This document shows, piece by piece, positions 1-12,309 of a stretch of 64,000 nt of DNA. The notes below the pieces were generated by a model. It did no database searches. It saw only the letters and a program-made list of their open reading frames with translations, and was not told the DNA's origin. The stretch comes from Dugong dugon (taxonomy: Eukaryota > Chordata > Mammalia > Sirenia > Dugongidae), in the NCBI GenBank assembly GCA_030035585.1, contig CM057465.1:29840001-29904000 (forward strand), read 5' to 3'. The position numbers and the translations under genes are program-made. Position 1 is the first letter of the stretch, and every line of letters starts with the position of its first letter.

Positions 1-344
1 AGAAAAAAAAAAATCTTTCAACAAAGTAAAATTATAAAGAAAAATTGTGGTTGGAATTGACCTCATATTAAGTAAATAACTTCAGAGCCACATGTGCCTG
101 TTAAGTTTGAAATGTGTATTTCTATATTTTAAATATTGCTTATAGATTATGCCCTTTAGAGGAGGTTGTATATAGTGGAATGAGAATGTATATCACTATG
201 TAACTTCAGATACTTTAATAGTTTAAAACATTGGGAAACCAATGACTGTATATTAAGATCCTGGGTGAGAGCTAAGAATTACAGAGGTTTTCATGCTGAA
301 CAAGTGAAATAGAATTAATAAATTACAAAGCGTATGCTTATTAA
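1..344. other. unassigned AT-rich DNA
   Basis: No reading frame of note and no repeat I can name. The sequence is AT-rich and opens with an A-rich run. Its last bases, GTATGCTTATTA, are the left half of the target duplication of the next AfroSINE. Confidence 0.5.
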
Positions 345-506
345 AAACAAAAACCCATTGCCGTCGAGTGGATTCTAACGTATAGCAACCCTATAGGACA
401 GGGTAGAACTGCCCCATAGAGTTTCCAAGGAGCACCTGGTGTATTTGAACTGACAACCTTTTGGTTAGCAGCCTTAGCTCTTAACCACTACACCACCAGG
501 GTTTCC
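345..506 (-). repeat. AfroSINE
   Basis: This is a tRNA-derived SINE typical of Afrotheria, read on the minus strand. On the plus strand one sees the reversed tail (ACCCATTGCCGTCGAGTG), the conserved body (CTATAGGACAGGGTAGAACT) and the reversed tRNA-like head with A- and B-box relics (TTGGTTAGCAGCC, CTTAACCACTACACCACCAG). GTATGCTTATTA before it and ATATGTTTATAA after it form an imperfect target duplication. Confidence 0.93.
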
Positions 507-1183
507 ATATGTTTATAAGGAATTAGGTAATAGACTGTGGATGTTGATGGCTCTGCTTTCTTTGTCCTCCTTATCAAGCTTGAATTGAGCTAGTCTTGCT
601 GATCTATGATGAGACTGACCGATTGTATTGAACTAGAACAAATGCCCCTAGATGGCCCAAGAAGTAAGACATGGTACCAGTACAGGAGCTATTTTGCCCT
701 AGTTCAAGCAAGGAATATCACCGTGATTAGTAACTGTACACCAACCACCAAGCTGACTCTATTAATGAAAATATAACTGTAGGTGAGCTGAGAGTTTCCT
801 ATTATATCACTAATGTGGGCATGAGTCAGCCAGACCTGTCAAATTTCCCATATGACCATCTTGCTATCTTGACTACATCAATGCCTATGTTTGAATGTAT
901 TGACAATTTCACATAAGACTGTAATATTTACATATAAAAAAATCTATATGTTGGTGATATTATTTTATTTTGCTCTGTTTTGAAAAACATTTAGAATAAC
1001 AACTTTTTGAGGTTTTATGAGTATATTATTACTTTGAAATGTTTTAAATAATTAAAAGATTTTCTAACTGTTTTTCGAGTAACTTTTTTTTTGAAGATCT
1101 CAGAGCAATCAAATTATACAAAGACTTCATAAACTATTTGTGAATTTTTATCATAGTGTCAGAAAAACAAAGTCCTTGTGAAT
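507..1183. other. unassigned non-coding DNA
   Basis: AT-rich sequence with stops in every frame. I recognise no repeat family, RNA gene or exon here. Confidence 0.45.
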
Positions 1184-1338
1184 TAAAACCCATTGCCATC
1201 GAGTAGATTCCTACTCATAATACACTTATAGGACAGAGTAGAACTGCTCCATAGGGTTTCCAAAGAGCCTCTGGTGGATTCGAACTGCAGACCTTTTGGT
1301 TAGCATCCAAATGCTTAACCACTGCACCACCAGGTCCA
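1184..1338 (-). repeat. AfroSINE
   Basis: Reversed AfroSINE with the usual order: tail ACCCATTGCCATCGAGTAG, body TATAGGACAGAGTAGAACTG, then TTTTGGTTAGCATCC and TTAACCACTGCACCACCAGG. No clear target duplication is seen. Confidence 0.92.
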
Positions 1339-1792
1339 TCTGGTGAGTTAGGGTAGCAAATATATTGGGAACAGTGAATTTAATTTAAAGGCATATGTAC
1401 TCAAGTTTGTTAAAACTAGATATATTATTTTAGATGTTGAGACCTACAGAAAATTGCATCATTGTATGGGTTCTTTCTGAAATGTGCTATTAAAATTATA
1501 ATTTCACAATTGTGTATTGACTTTAGGACAATCTCACATTTGGATGAATATCAAAGATTAATTAGAGAATATTATTACTTTACTAAATCTGGTAGATAAG
1601 TGTACATTGCTTTTGCAAGAAGTTCTTAAATTTTTGAAAAATCCAAAACCTTAATTTTGAGAGTAGGAAAAAAAGTTTTCGAGGAACTATTTTCCACTCT
1701 GTCAGGCATATATGCCGTTGAAAAGCATTTTAAGTCCACTTCAAGTTTTCAAAGTTCTTTTTAATTTCTTTAAAATTAATTTCCACATTATT
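1339..1792. other. unassigned non-coding DNA
   Basis: AT-rich sequence without a supported gene or an identifiable repeat. Confidence 0.45.
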
Positions 1793-2013
1793 CTTGTGGT
1801 TAGGTTCCGTCAAGTCGGTTCTGACTCAGCAACCCCATGTACAGCAGAATGAAACAGTGCCTGGTCCTGCACCATCCTCACAGTCCTTGTTATTTTTGAG
1901 GCCATTGTTGTAGACACTGTGTCAATCCATCTCATTGAGAGTCTTCCTTTTTTTTTTTTGATGACCTTCTAGTTTACCAAGCATGATGTCCTTCTCCAAG
2001 GACTGGTCCCAAT
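1793..2013 (-). mobile_element. RTE/BovB-class LINE, 3'-end fragment
   Basis: Reverse complement of an RTE 3' end. It shows the reversed tail GGTTCCGTCAAGTCGGTTCTG followed by the region that encodes the C-terminus of the RTE protein, including CATGATGTCCTTCTCCAAGG. The same block recurs at 54034-54378 on this strand, and on the plus strand at 12310, 21018, 44198 and 46165. It is 5'-truncated, as most LINE copies are, and carries a T-rich expansion near 1950. No complete coding potential remains. Confidence 0.8.
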
Positions 2014-2250
2014 TAAATAATTTTAATCTTTAAAAAATTATAGAAATGGTGATAACTTTAAACAAGGAGCTCTTGGATGTAAAATCAAATTTCACTCTTA
2101 CCCTCTAACCTAAAGAAGACTTCAAACAGGCAGCCTGCTCAGTGTGGTGTGTAATATCACCTACTGCTGCCAATCTCCAGAACAACATTTGCACTGTAGA
2201 TCAAGTCACTTCTTAATTTTAGGTTTTGACAAGCTTGAATTTTTCCTTCA

Positions 2251-2510
2251 AGATGAAAAGTATATTGTTTCAAATTTTACATTGCATACCTTTTTTAACC
2301 TTTTATTTATTTATCAATTCAGTTATTTAATTTAAGCTTAGCTTCCTCTTCCCCCAACCTTTTCTTATATTTGGTAATTGATGCCTCCGACCCTACTGTT
2401 CCTACCGCTGTGTTTTCAGAGAAGAAAAGAAGTTATTAACATATTCTAGTTTCCATAGAAACAAGTATTTTCTACTGGCAAGACTTGATGTTGTATTTAC
2501 TTATAAAGTA
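2251..2510 (+). repeat. left copy of an unusually long target-site duplication
   Basis: This segment reappears at 10119-10374, on the other side of L1-1. The copies share long blocks, for example TTATTTATTTATCAATTC and CCATAGAAACAAGTATTTTC. By eye they differ at about 17 positions and by two small indels over some 255 bp. The left copy ends exactly where the L1 5' end begins, and the right copy begins exactly after the L1 A-tail. A target-site duplication is therefore the simplest reading. Confidence 0.85.
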
Positions 2511-3905
2511 TGAGAGGCGGGACCAAGATGGCAGAATAGTCAGACGGCTTCCTATATCCCTCTTACAATAAAGACCTGGAAAACCAAGTGATGTGATTGT
2601 ATATGAAAATCTAGGAGCCCTGAACAAGGCAAAGTTGAGGAATTGGACTGAATGACAGGGGGAGAGGGAGACGGTTCAGAAGAGGTGAGGAGTGTTCTGA
2701 CAAAATTGCAGCTTTTCAGCCCGGAAGCCTCCGGCTACACAGAGAAGCCAGAAAACAGCTCCACGTGCATGCTCGGGAGATAGTTTCTACACCAAGAAAG
2801 ATCCGGCAGCAGAGATTCTGCTTTGACACTCTGAACCAGTGAAAAGTAGCTCCCAAGTGGCTAAAGATAAGTACATGCATGTGGTCTTTCGAGGGGATTT
2901 AAAAAAAAAAAATCCCATCTGGGGAAAACCTCTCTCCCTTTTACCTCCTCCCTCCCTGCTCTGCACCGGTCCTGTCTTCTGAAATCTCTGAGTCCTCTGG
3001 GCCAAAAGTAAATCCCAAAAGGCACCCTGACCCATTCTCCTGGCCCTGAAGAGGAAACAAATAAGCTACTGGCTCCCCTAAGCCAGAAACTCAGGGTCAG
3101 CACAGCAGCTTTGCTAGGCACAGGCATAAAGTGGTTTGCAGACTCTGAGTGCCTTCTACCCCTGTATAGACTTGTGTGGACCCATCTCAGCAGAGTAAGC
3201 CCTCACTACCACAGTACAACAGGGTATACACCTGAAGTCTAACTTCACTGCATCAACTGTTTCAGCTGTGAAGTGGCAGATTTGTGATCCATGACACAGC
3301 CCTGCACTATAAACAGGCACCTTTACAGGTCCGCACTGGGGCTTGAGGACTGGTGGCTCCACCTATGTCACCTAGTCACCTGCTACAGGGGTCCAAGAAT
3401 AAGTGGAGCCCCTGAGTCTTTACAGCCAACAGAGTAGGGGGCTCATAGTCAGGCCACAAAACTCATCTATCTACTTGCTCTAGGGAATAGAGACATACTT
3501 TCCTTTCAGATACTCAGGGGCAGCCATCAGCACCCTGCCTTGCTCAGCACATGACTCCCTACAGGCAGATACCTGTGCCTACACCAATCACCCATGCCTC
3601 TCTAAGACTGTAGGTGAAAGCCTGCTCCACACACTTGGTGACTGACTGCATAGACAACTGAGCTGAACCCATATAGGAAAATTTAACAGACTCCTGTGTG
3701 CACATACTTAGTTACAGAGCTAACTACCTGGTGACAGGACGTTCAAAGGCACCAATAATCAAACTAGCACACACAAGCAGCCTATTTGGGCATATCAAAA
3801 CAAGAAGCTAGAACACACTAAACAAATATAAAATAAATTTATAATAAATTATTAATGGCTTGGAGACAACAGTCAATATCAAATCACATAAAGAGGCAGT
3901 CTGTG
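2511..3905 (+). promoter_or_regulatory. L1-1 5' UTR, inferred internal promoter
   Basis: About 1.4 kb upstream of ORF1, richer in G+C than the flanks. It starts with a GGCGGGACCAAGATGGCAG-like motif, comparable to the YY1-type site (AAGATGG) known at the start of many mammalian L1s. Homologous 5' UTRs lie reversed in L1-A (38399-39815) and L1-6 (61032-62462). Promoter activity is inferred from the family. The ORFs inside it look incidental. Confidence 0.7.
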
Positions 3906-4863
3906 ATGGCTTCAGCAAGCTCCCAAAATAAAGAATCAATAAATTCTCTGGAGGAAGAGAATTTCTTGGAATTACCAGACACAGAATATACAAGATTAAT
4001 ATACAGAACTCTTCTAGAAATTAGAAAGGAAATTCGTTAACATGCAGAGAGCCAAAGAACATACAGACAAAGAAGTAGGGGAACTTAAAAAACTTATTCA
4101 AGAACATAATGACAAATTTAATAGGATGCAAGAATCCATAGACAGCAATCAGAAATCCAGAAGATTAACCATAAAATTTCAGAATTAGACAACTCAATAT
4201 AAAGTCAAAGGAGCAGAACTGAGTCAGTAGAAGTTAGAATTAGTGACATTGAAGGTAAAGCAATTGACGCCAACTTGTCTGAGGAGAAATCAGATAAAAG
4301 AATTAAAAAGAATGAAGAAACCCTAAGAGTTATGTGGGACTCTATCAAGAGAAATAACGTATGAGTGATTGGAGTACCAGAACAGGGGGGATAACAGAAA
4401 ATACAGAGAAAATTAATGAAGATTTGTTGACAGAAACTTCCCTGATATCATGAAAGATGAGAAGATATCTATTCAAGATGCTCATCGAACCCCACATAAG
4501 GTAGATCCCAAAAGAAAGTCACCAAGACATATTATAATCAAACTTACCAAAACCAAAGATAAAGAAAGAATTTTAAGAGTGGCTGGGGAGAAAAGAAAAG
4601 TCATTTACAAAGGAAAGGCAATTAGAATAAGCTCGGACTACTCAGCAGAAACCATGAAGGCAAGAAGGCAATGGGATGACATATATAAAGCCTTGAAGGA
4701 AAACAACTGCCAGCCAAGAATTACATATCTAGCAAAACTGTCTCTCAGATATGATGGTGAAAATACGGCATTTCCAGACAAACAGAAGTTTAGGGAATTT
4801 GCAAAAACCAACACAAGATTACAAGAAATACTAAAAGGAATCCTCTGGTTAGATAATCAATAA
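3906..4863 (+). pseudogene. L1-1 ORF1 remnant (RNA-binding chaperone)
   Basis: L1 ORF1 encodes a trimeric RNA-binding chaperone that coats L1 RNA in the cytoplasmic ribonucleoprotein. The chosen start is the ATG of MASASSQNKESIN, shared with L1-A and L1-6; an upstream in-frame ATG at 3855 also exists. The N-terminal part breaks at a TAA near 4038 and by frameshifts up to about 4440. The C-terminal 137 codons (4450-4863) are open. They carry the conserved DPKRKSPRHIIIKL block, the TKDKERIL stretch and ARRQWDDIYKALKE, which belong to the RRM and C-terminal domain. The coiled coil lies in the broken middle part. It is non-functional as read. Confidence 0.9.
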
Positions 4864-5305
4864 CATCAGATAACAACCCAAGACTAGAACACAGAACAGA
4901 GCAACCAGATATTGACTCAAATAGGGAAGTCGAAAGTATATCAAAGCTAAAACATTGATAATAGGGAAACAGAGATGTCAATATGTAGAAAAGGACAAGA
5001 GTAAAACAAAAAAGAGGGACTTAAAAATGCAGACATAGATTTTTCATATGGAGGGGAAGTCAAGGCAATATAAAGAAATCAAAGACTGGTATAAAGTTAG
5101 AAAAATAAGGATAAGTATTAAGGTAACCACAAAGGAATCTAACAATTCTACAAATCAAAATAAACAAGTAGAAAAATATAAAGACTTAGCAAATACAAAA
5201 TCAACAACAATGAAAAAGATGAAAAAAATACGTAAAGAAAAACAACTCAGCGCAGAAAATTAAGGGCAACAAAGAAACTGTGAACACGCAAAAAGAGATA
5301 TCAGG

Positions 5306-8300
5306 ATGACAGCACTAAACTCATACCTATCAATAATTATGCTGAATGTAAACGGACTTAATGCACCAATAAAGAGACAGAGAGTGGCAGATTGGATAAA
5401 AAAGCATGATCCATCTATATGCTGCCTACAAGAGACGCACCTTAGACTTAAACACACAAATAGGCTAAAACTCAAAGGATGGAAAAAAATATATGAAGCA
5501 AAGAACCCTCAAAAAAGAGCAAGAGAGGTAATATTAATTTCTGATAAAATAGACTTTAATGTAAAATTCACCACAAAGGATAAGGAAGGGCACTATATAA
5601 TGATTAAAGGGTCACTACACCAGGAGGATATAACTATAATAAATATTTACACACCCAACAACAGGGCTCCAAAATACATGAAACAAACCCTGACAGCCCT
5701 GAAAAGAGAGATAGACAGCTCCACAACAGTAGTAGGAGACTTCAACATGCCACTTTCAGTGAAGGACAGAACATCTAGAAAGAAGCTCAACAAAGACACA
5801 GAAGAGCTAAATGCTACAATCAACCAATTTGATCTCATAGACATATACTGAACACTGCACTCAGCAGCAGCCAAGTATATGTTCTTTTCCAACGTACGTG
5901 GAACATTCTCCAGAATAGACCACATATTAGGCCATAAAGCAAGCCTTAACAGAATCCAAAACATCGAAATATTACAAAGCATCTTTTCTGATCATAAAGC
6001 CATGAAAGTGGAAATCAACAACACAAAAAGCAAGGAAAAAAAATCAAACACATGGAAACAGAACAACACTTTCCTCAAAAACTACTGGGTTACAGAAAAA
6101 ATTAAGGATGGAATAAAGAAATTCATAGAATCAAATGAGGATGAAAACACATCCTACCAGAACTTTTGGGACACAGCAAAAGCAGTTCTCAGGGTCAGTT
6201 TATGGCAATAAATGCACACATTCAAAAAGAAGAAAGGGCCATAATCAAAACATTAACCCTGCAACTGGAATAAGTAGAAAGGGAGCAGCGAAAGGAGCCC
6301 TCAGGAGCCAGAAGGAAGGAAATAATAAGAATTAGAGCAGAATTAAATGAAATAGAGAATAGAAAAACAATTGAAAGAGTTAACAAGTCCAAAAGCTGGT
6401 TCTTTGAAAAGATCAACAAAATTGATAAACCATTGGCCGAACTCACAAAAGAGAAATAGGAGAGGAAGCAGATAACCAGTATAAGAGATGAGACGGGTGA
6501 TATCACAACAGACCCAACTGAAATTAAAAGAATCATAGCAGATTACTATGAAAAATTGTACTCTAACAAATTTGAAAACCTCCAGGAAATGGACAAATTT
6601 CTAAAAACTCACTACCTACCTAAATTAACAGAAACAGAGGTAGAACAACTAAATAAACCCATAACAAAAGAAGAGATTGAAAAGGTTATTAAAAAAATCA
6701 CAACAAAAGTAAGCCCTGGCCCAGATGGCTTCACAGGAGAATTTTATGAAACCTTCAGAGAAGAGATAACACCACTTCTACTAAAGGTATTTCAGAGCAT
6801 AGAAAAGGATGGAATACTCCCAAACTCATTCTATGAAGCCAGCATAACCCTCATACCAAAACCATGTAAAGACACCACAAAAAAAGAAAATTACAGACCA
6901 ATATCCCTCATGAACATTGATGCAAAAATCCTCAACAAAATACTAGCCAATAGAATTCAGCAGCATATCAATAAAATAATTCACCATGATGAAGTGGGAT
7001 TTATACCAGGTATGCAGGGATGTTTCAACATTAGAAAAACAATCAATGTAATCTATCACATAAATAATACAAAAGATGAGAACCTCATGAATTTATCAGT
7101 AGATGCAGAAAAGGCATTCAACAAATTCCAACACCGATTCATGATAAAAACTCTCCACAAAATAAGACTAGAAGGGAAATTCCTTGGTATAATTAAGGGC
7201 ATTTATACAAAGCCAACAGCCAACATCATCCTAAATGAAGAGACTTTGAAAGCATTCCCCTTGAGAAAGGGAACCAGACAAGGATGCCCTCTATCACCAC
7301 TCTTATTCAACATTGTGTTGGAGGTCCTAGCCAGAGCAATGAGGCAACAGAAAGAAATAAAGTGCATCCAAATCGGTAGGGAAGAATTCAAAGTATCTCT
7401 ATTTGCAGATGATATGATCTTATACACAGAAAACCCTAAAGAATCCACAACAAAACTACTGGAACTGATAGAAGATTTCAGCAAATTTACAGGATACAAG
7501 ATAAACATGCAAAAATCAGTTGGATTACTTTACACCAACAAAGAGAACCTTGAATAGAAAATTACCAAATCAATACCATTTACAATAGCCCCCAAGAAGA
7601 CCAAATACTTAGGAATAAATCCAACCAGAAATGTAAAAGACCTATACACAGAAAACTACAAGACCCTGCTGCAAGAAACTAAAAGAGATCTGCATAAGTG
7701 GAAAAACATACCATGCTCATGGATAGGTAGACTTAACATAGTGAAAATGTCAATTTTACCCAAAGCAATCTACAGATACAATGCAATCCAGATCCAAATT
7801 CCGCCGTCATTTTTTAATGAGTTGGAGAAACAAATCACCAACTTCATTTGGAAAGGGAAGAGGGCCCAAGTAAATAAAGCATTACTCAAGAAGAAGAACA
7901 AAGTGGGAGACCTTACACTACCTGATTTTAGAACCTATTATACTGCCACGTTAGTCAAATCAGCCTGGTACTGGTACAACAACAAATGCATAGACCAATG
8001 GAACAGAGTTGAGAATCCAGATATAAGCTCATCCGCCTATGAGCAGTTGATTTTTGACAAAGGCCCCAAATCCAAGAATTGGGGAAAAGACAGTCTCTTT
8101 AACAAACAGTGCTGGCATAACTGGATATCCATCTGCAAAAAACTGAAACAAGACCCATATCTCACACCATGCACAAAAACTAACTCAAAATGGATGGAAG
8201 ACTTAAACATAAAATCAGAAATGATAAAGATCATGGAAGAAAAAATAGGGACAAGGCTAGGAGCCCTAATACATGGCATAAACACAATAAGAACCATAAG

Positions 8301-9123
8301 TAACAATGCACAAGCACCAGAAGAGAGACTAGATAAATGGGAGCCCCTAAAAATCAAACACTTATGCTCATCAAAAGACTTCACCAAAAAAGTAAAAAGA
8401 CAACCTACAAACTGGGAAAATATTTTTGGCTATGACAAATCTGACCAGCATCTAATATCTAAAATCTACAAGATACTGCAAAACCTCAACAACAAAAAGA
8501 CAAATAACCCAATTAAAAAATGGGAGGATATGAACAGGCACTTCACCAAAGAAGATATTCAGATATCTTCAGATACTTGAAGAAATGCTCACGATCATTA
8601 GCCATTAGAGAAATGCAGATCAAAACTACAATGAATATCATCTCACCCCAACAAGGCTAGCATTAATCCAAAAAACAGAAAACAATAAGTGCTGGAGAGG
8701 TTGTGGAGAGACTGGAACACTTATACACTATTGGTGGGAATGCAAAATGGTCCAACCACTTTGAAAATCGATTTGGCACTTCCTTAAAAATCTAGAAATA
8801 GAAGTACCATACTATCCAGCTATCCCACTCCTTAGAATATATCCTAGAGAAATAAGAGCCATCACATGAATAGATATATGCACACCCATGTTCATTGCAG
8901 CACTGTTCAGAATAGCAAAAAGATGGAAACAACCTAGGTGCCCATCAACAGTCGAATGGATAAACAAATTGTGGTATATCCACACAATGGAGTAGTAACA
9001 GTGATAAAGAACAAGGATGAAGCTGTGAAACATCATATAACATGAAGGAAGCTGGAACTTATTATGCTGAGTGAATTTAGTCAGTCACAGAAGGACAAAT
9101 ACTGTATAAGACCACTAGTATAA
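5306..9123 (+). pseudogene. L1-1 ORF2 remnant (endonuclease-reverse transcriptase)
   Basis: L1 ORF2 nicks target DNA and reverse-transcribes L1 RNA. The endonuclease domain opens with LNVNGLNAPIKRQRV, CCLQETHL and VVGDFNMPLSVKDR, and is stopped by TGA at 5849-5851. A second segment with TFSRIDHILGH runs to a stop at 6209-6211. The reverse transcriptase core (6556-7557, 333 codons) is open, with [36 protein letters not shown] and an intact FADD at 7402-7413. Open sequence resumes at 7741-8580. The C-terminal Cys-rich region follows near 8690-8750, out of frame. Total length of about 1,272 codons is normal for the family. At least four lesions make it inactive. Confidence 0.94.
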
Positions 9124-10118
9124 GAACCCAAGAAAAGATTTAAACACAGAAGAAAACACTCTTTGATGGTTATGAGGGCAGGGAGGGAGCGTGAGGGCTA
9201 TTTACTAATGAGATAGTAGATAAGAATCATCTTAGGTGAAGGGAAGGACAGCACACAGTACAGGTGAAGTCAGCACAACTGGAGTAAAGCAAAGCTAAGA
9301 AGTTTCCTGAATAAAATCAAATACTTTGAGAGACAGAGTAGCAGGGGTAGGGGTCTCGGGACCATGCTTTCAGGGGACATCTAGGTCAATTGGCTTAAGA
9401 AAGCTTATTAAGAAAACGTTCTGCATCCTACTTTGCTGAGTGGTGTCTGGGGTCTTAATAGTTTGCAAGCGGCCATCTAAGATGCATTGATTGGTCCCAA
9501 GCACCTGGAGTAAAGGAGAATGAAGAACACCAAAGACACAAGGAAAGTTGTAGCCCAAGAGACAGAAAGGGCCACATAAACCAGAGACTTCATCACCCTG
9601 ACACCAGAAGAGCTAGATGGTGCCCAGCTACCACTAATGACTGCCCTGACAGGGAATAAAACAAAGAGTCCCTGATGAACCAGGAGAAAGATGGGGTGCA
9701 GAACTCAAATTCTAGTAAGAAGACCAGAGTTAATGGTCTGACTGAGACTGGAGGTATCCTGCAAAGCAGGGCCCCTGGATTGTCTATCGGCCAAGAACTA
9801 GAACAGTTTCTGAGGCCAACTCTTCAGACAGGGATTGGACTGGACTGTGGGACGTAAAGTGATACTTGTGAGGACTGTTCCTCTTAGCTCAAGTAGATAC
9901 AAGAGACCAAAGGGGCAGCTTCTGTCCAGAGATGAGATGGGAAGGCAGAGAGGGTTAGGAGCTGGTTGATTGGATATGAGGAATCAGGGATGGAAAGTAG
10001 GAGTGTGCTGTCACAGAATGGAGTGAGCAATTAGGGTCACATAACAATGTATGTATAAAATTTTGTATGGGAGACTAACTTGAAATGTAAATGTCGTTTA
10101 GACTGCAACAATAAAAAA
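9124..10118 (+). other. L1-1 3' UTR
   Basis: About 1 kb of non-coding L1 sequence that matches, in reverse, the 3' UTRs of L1-A (24644-25641) and, in part, L1-6 (55154-55797). It ends with AACAATAAAAAAAA, where the poly(A) signal overlaps the tail. Small ORFs inside have no support as genes. Confidence 0.85.
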
Positions 10119-10374
10119 AAGATCAAATGTATATTATTTCAAATTTTACATTGCATTCTTTTTTTTAACCTTTTATTTATTTATCAATTCATTTATTTAA
10201 TTTAAGCTTAGCTTCCTCTTCCCCCCACCTTTTCTTATATTTGGTAATTGATGCCTCTGACCCTACTGTTCCTACTGCTGTGTTTTAGGAGAAGAAAAGA
10301 AGTCATTAACATAGTTTCCATAGAAACAAGTATTTTCTACTGGCAGGAGTTGATCTTGTATTTACTTATAAGGT
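10119..10374 (+). repeat. right copy of the long target-site duplication
   Basis: Second copy of the 2251-2510 segment. It starts directly after the L1-1 A-tail and ends at TTACTTATAAGGTA, matching TTACTTATAAAGTA at the left copy's end. It lacks about five bases (TTCTA) present in the left copy and has one extra T in a T-run. Sequence beyond 10374 no longer matches the left side, where the L1 begins. Confidence 0.85.
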
Positions 10375-11255
10375 AATCTTTTTCTATGTCATTATAAGAT
10401 TAGCTTAGGATACTGATCTCTCTTTCAGAAGGAACTTTTTAAGTATTTTCAGTATTTAGATCTTAAAATGATATAAAACAATTCAAAAAGTCTTCAAAAG
10501 AATTAGCTGCTACTATTGTCACAGATCAATTTTATCAATAGCTAGTATATTAATCTATATTCAAAATTTGTGGTGATTTGGATCTAATTTTCAGCAAATT
10601 ATTTATAAAGCTACAATGTGTTGAAGGCATTATTTAATTTGGTTACAATTGGATATATCTTAATATATAGAAAATGATATAATGTATAATAATAATTGTA
10701 ATAATTAAAAAAAAAATGACCTGTGGGATAAGCATGGCAATTAAACTGAAGCTAAGGATGCAGAACTGACCTAAGATAGATGGTCAATATTTTGGAAAAT
10801 TCATTTGATATATAATATAGCTACCATATCATTTTCATCAAGGAAATTACCTGAATGACATTTGAATATTTAACTATAATATGATAGTCTTGTTTATAAA
10901 AAGTTACATTTTCATCTCTAGTAATATTGGATTTAATAAGTGAATTAACTGTGCAGGTTAATATACATATTGCACAAGGGCATGCTAATGAAATTAAAAT
11001 TAATTTAGACAAAAAAATCATGAAAAATTTATAGCATGCTAACAACAAAGATTATTTTTGTATTTACTGTGCTTAATATTGATTCTTCTATATGTCTCCT
11101 ATCAATTTGTGTGTGTGTGTGTAACTTAACTGTTTCTTGGTATAAAATATTAATTGAAATCTCAGATGACTCTGTGTTTAACAAAAGAGTTCATACATCA
11201 ACATTTATTGAGTTCATAGTGCTACCCAGCTCAAGTTCTAGGTTCAGATCCGGTT
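10375..11255. other. unassigned AT-rich DNA with a short (TG)n
   Basis: AT-rich non-coding sequence. A (TG)8 run lies near 11110-11124. A weak open frame of 127 codons from 11036 runs into the LTR-like segment. It has low complexity and no domain signature, so I do not call it a gene. Confidence 0.45.
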
Positions 11256-11701
11256 TGACTTTCATCGGTAAAGACAACGCCAGAGTGAGGAACAAAGAGA
11301 CGATTTATTCTGAGATTGTGCACCAGCTGAGGCAGAGAGGAAGGCAGTCCTCAGATTTTGCCTGCCTTGGGTTACACAGGTCAGATCTTTTATACTCTGA
11401 GGAAGGAGGAGATTCTTAACAAATCATACAATTATAGGTTTTTACGTCTTCTAACGTACCACGCAAGCACAGTACAGTCCTAATATGATTATAATGTTAG
11501 CATGTCTCATTATCCTGTTAAGTCGCCATCTAGGGGAGTGATTTTTACTATGTTAATGAACCTTTCTCTGACCTTTGAGCTCAAGGTTTTGGTACAGGGG
11601 TTAATATCTGACAGTTGGCCTCTTGTGCTTATTGTTCTGAAAATTTAACTGGGAGTTGTAACTTTGTTCTTAGCAAATTTTGTGTAAACTAGGCTCTTTC
11701 A
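11256..11701 (-). mobile_element. probable solo LTR of an endogenous retrovirus
   Basis: On the minus strand this 446-bp segment begins with TG and ends with CA. A TATAAAA box (plus-strand 11388-11394) is followed about 80 bp downstream by an AATAAA signal (plus-strand 11304-11309), and then TCTTTGTTCCTCACTCTGG. This U3-R-U5 order is usual for gamma-type retroviral LTRs. No second LTR and no gag, pol or env reading frame lies nearby, so a solo LTR left by recombination is likely. A matching short target duplication is not evident, which leaves the ends uncertain. Confidence 0.62.
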
Positions 11702-11721
11702 GGACACACTGATAGTATCAA

Positions 11722-11889
11722 TGCACACCCGTTGCCTTGGAGTTGATTCTGACTCATAGCGCCCCTATAGGACAGAATAGAACTGCCCCATAGAACTCAA
11801 TGAGTCTAATCCAAGGAGTGGCTGGTGGATTGAACTGCCGACCTTTTGGTTAGCAGCCAAACACTTAACCACTGTGCAACCGGGGCTCG
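11722..11889 (-). repeat. AfroSINE
   Basis: Reversed AfroSINE with CCTATAGGACAGAATAGAAC, TTTTGGTTAGCAGCC and CACTTAACCACTGTGCAACC. GATAGTATCA before and GATGGTATCA after it form a target duplication. It inserted just beside the LTR-like segment. Confidence 0.93.
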
Positions 11890-12309
11890 GATGGTATCAG
11901 TAGTGGCTAACTTTTACATCATTTTTTAAAACTTAAAGAAAAAGAAGTTGAGCTTTTTTGAAAGATTAATTCGTAACTATGCCATTTCTCTTTCCATTGA
12001 GTTGATGACTAGCATCATTCTTTTTAATAAGGAAGGTAAACTATAAATTTATATATCTATATATCTCATCAAAAGTTGCAGAACTATTGTCTTGACAAAA
12101 TATTTATATTTTAAGTAAGTAGGTACATTTTTTCTACTGAAGACTGTAACCAGCCAGAATTGAAGGCAATTGTGTTTAGCTAACTGTTGAGAAAGTAGAT
12201 ACAGCCATATTGTTTTTGACACTCTCTAGATCAATAGTTTTAAGCCCGTAGGCATATGAGATATTTTAAAATAACTATTACTTTTATTTACAACCTTATT
12301 ATCAAATCA
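11890..12309. other. unassigned non-coding DNA
   Basis: AT-rich; no supported gene or repeat family. Confidence 0.4.

Larger units (their letters stand above)
2511..10118 (+). mobile_element. L1-1: near full-length L1 retrotransposon (lineage I)
   Basis: A 7.6-kb L1 in canonical order: 5' UTR with a CCAAGATGG motif at its start, ORF1, a short intergenic region, ORF2 with endonuclease and reverse transcriptase, and a 3' UTR ending in an AATAAA-overlapping A-tail near 10110-10118. Stops and frameshifts in both ORFs make it inactive. Its 5' UTR, ORFs and 3' UTR match L1-A and L1-6, so these three form one lineage. The 256-bp flanking duplication is the odd feature. Confidence 0.96.

Noticed and set aside
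2144..2335. 63-codon ORF overlapping the long duplication
   Set aside because: The frame is not kept in the second copy at 10119-10374, so there is no sign of coding constraint.
11036..11419. 127-codon ORF as a gene
   Set aside because: Begins in AT-rich DNA and crosses into the LTR-like segment; no motif and no plausible promoter.
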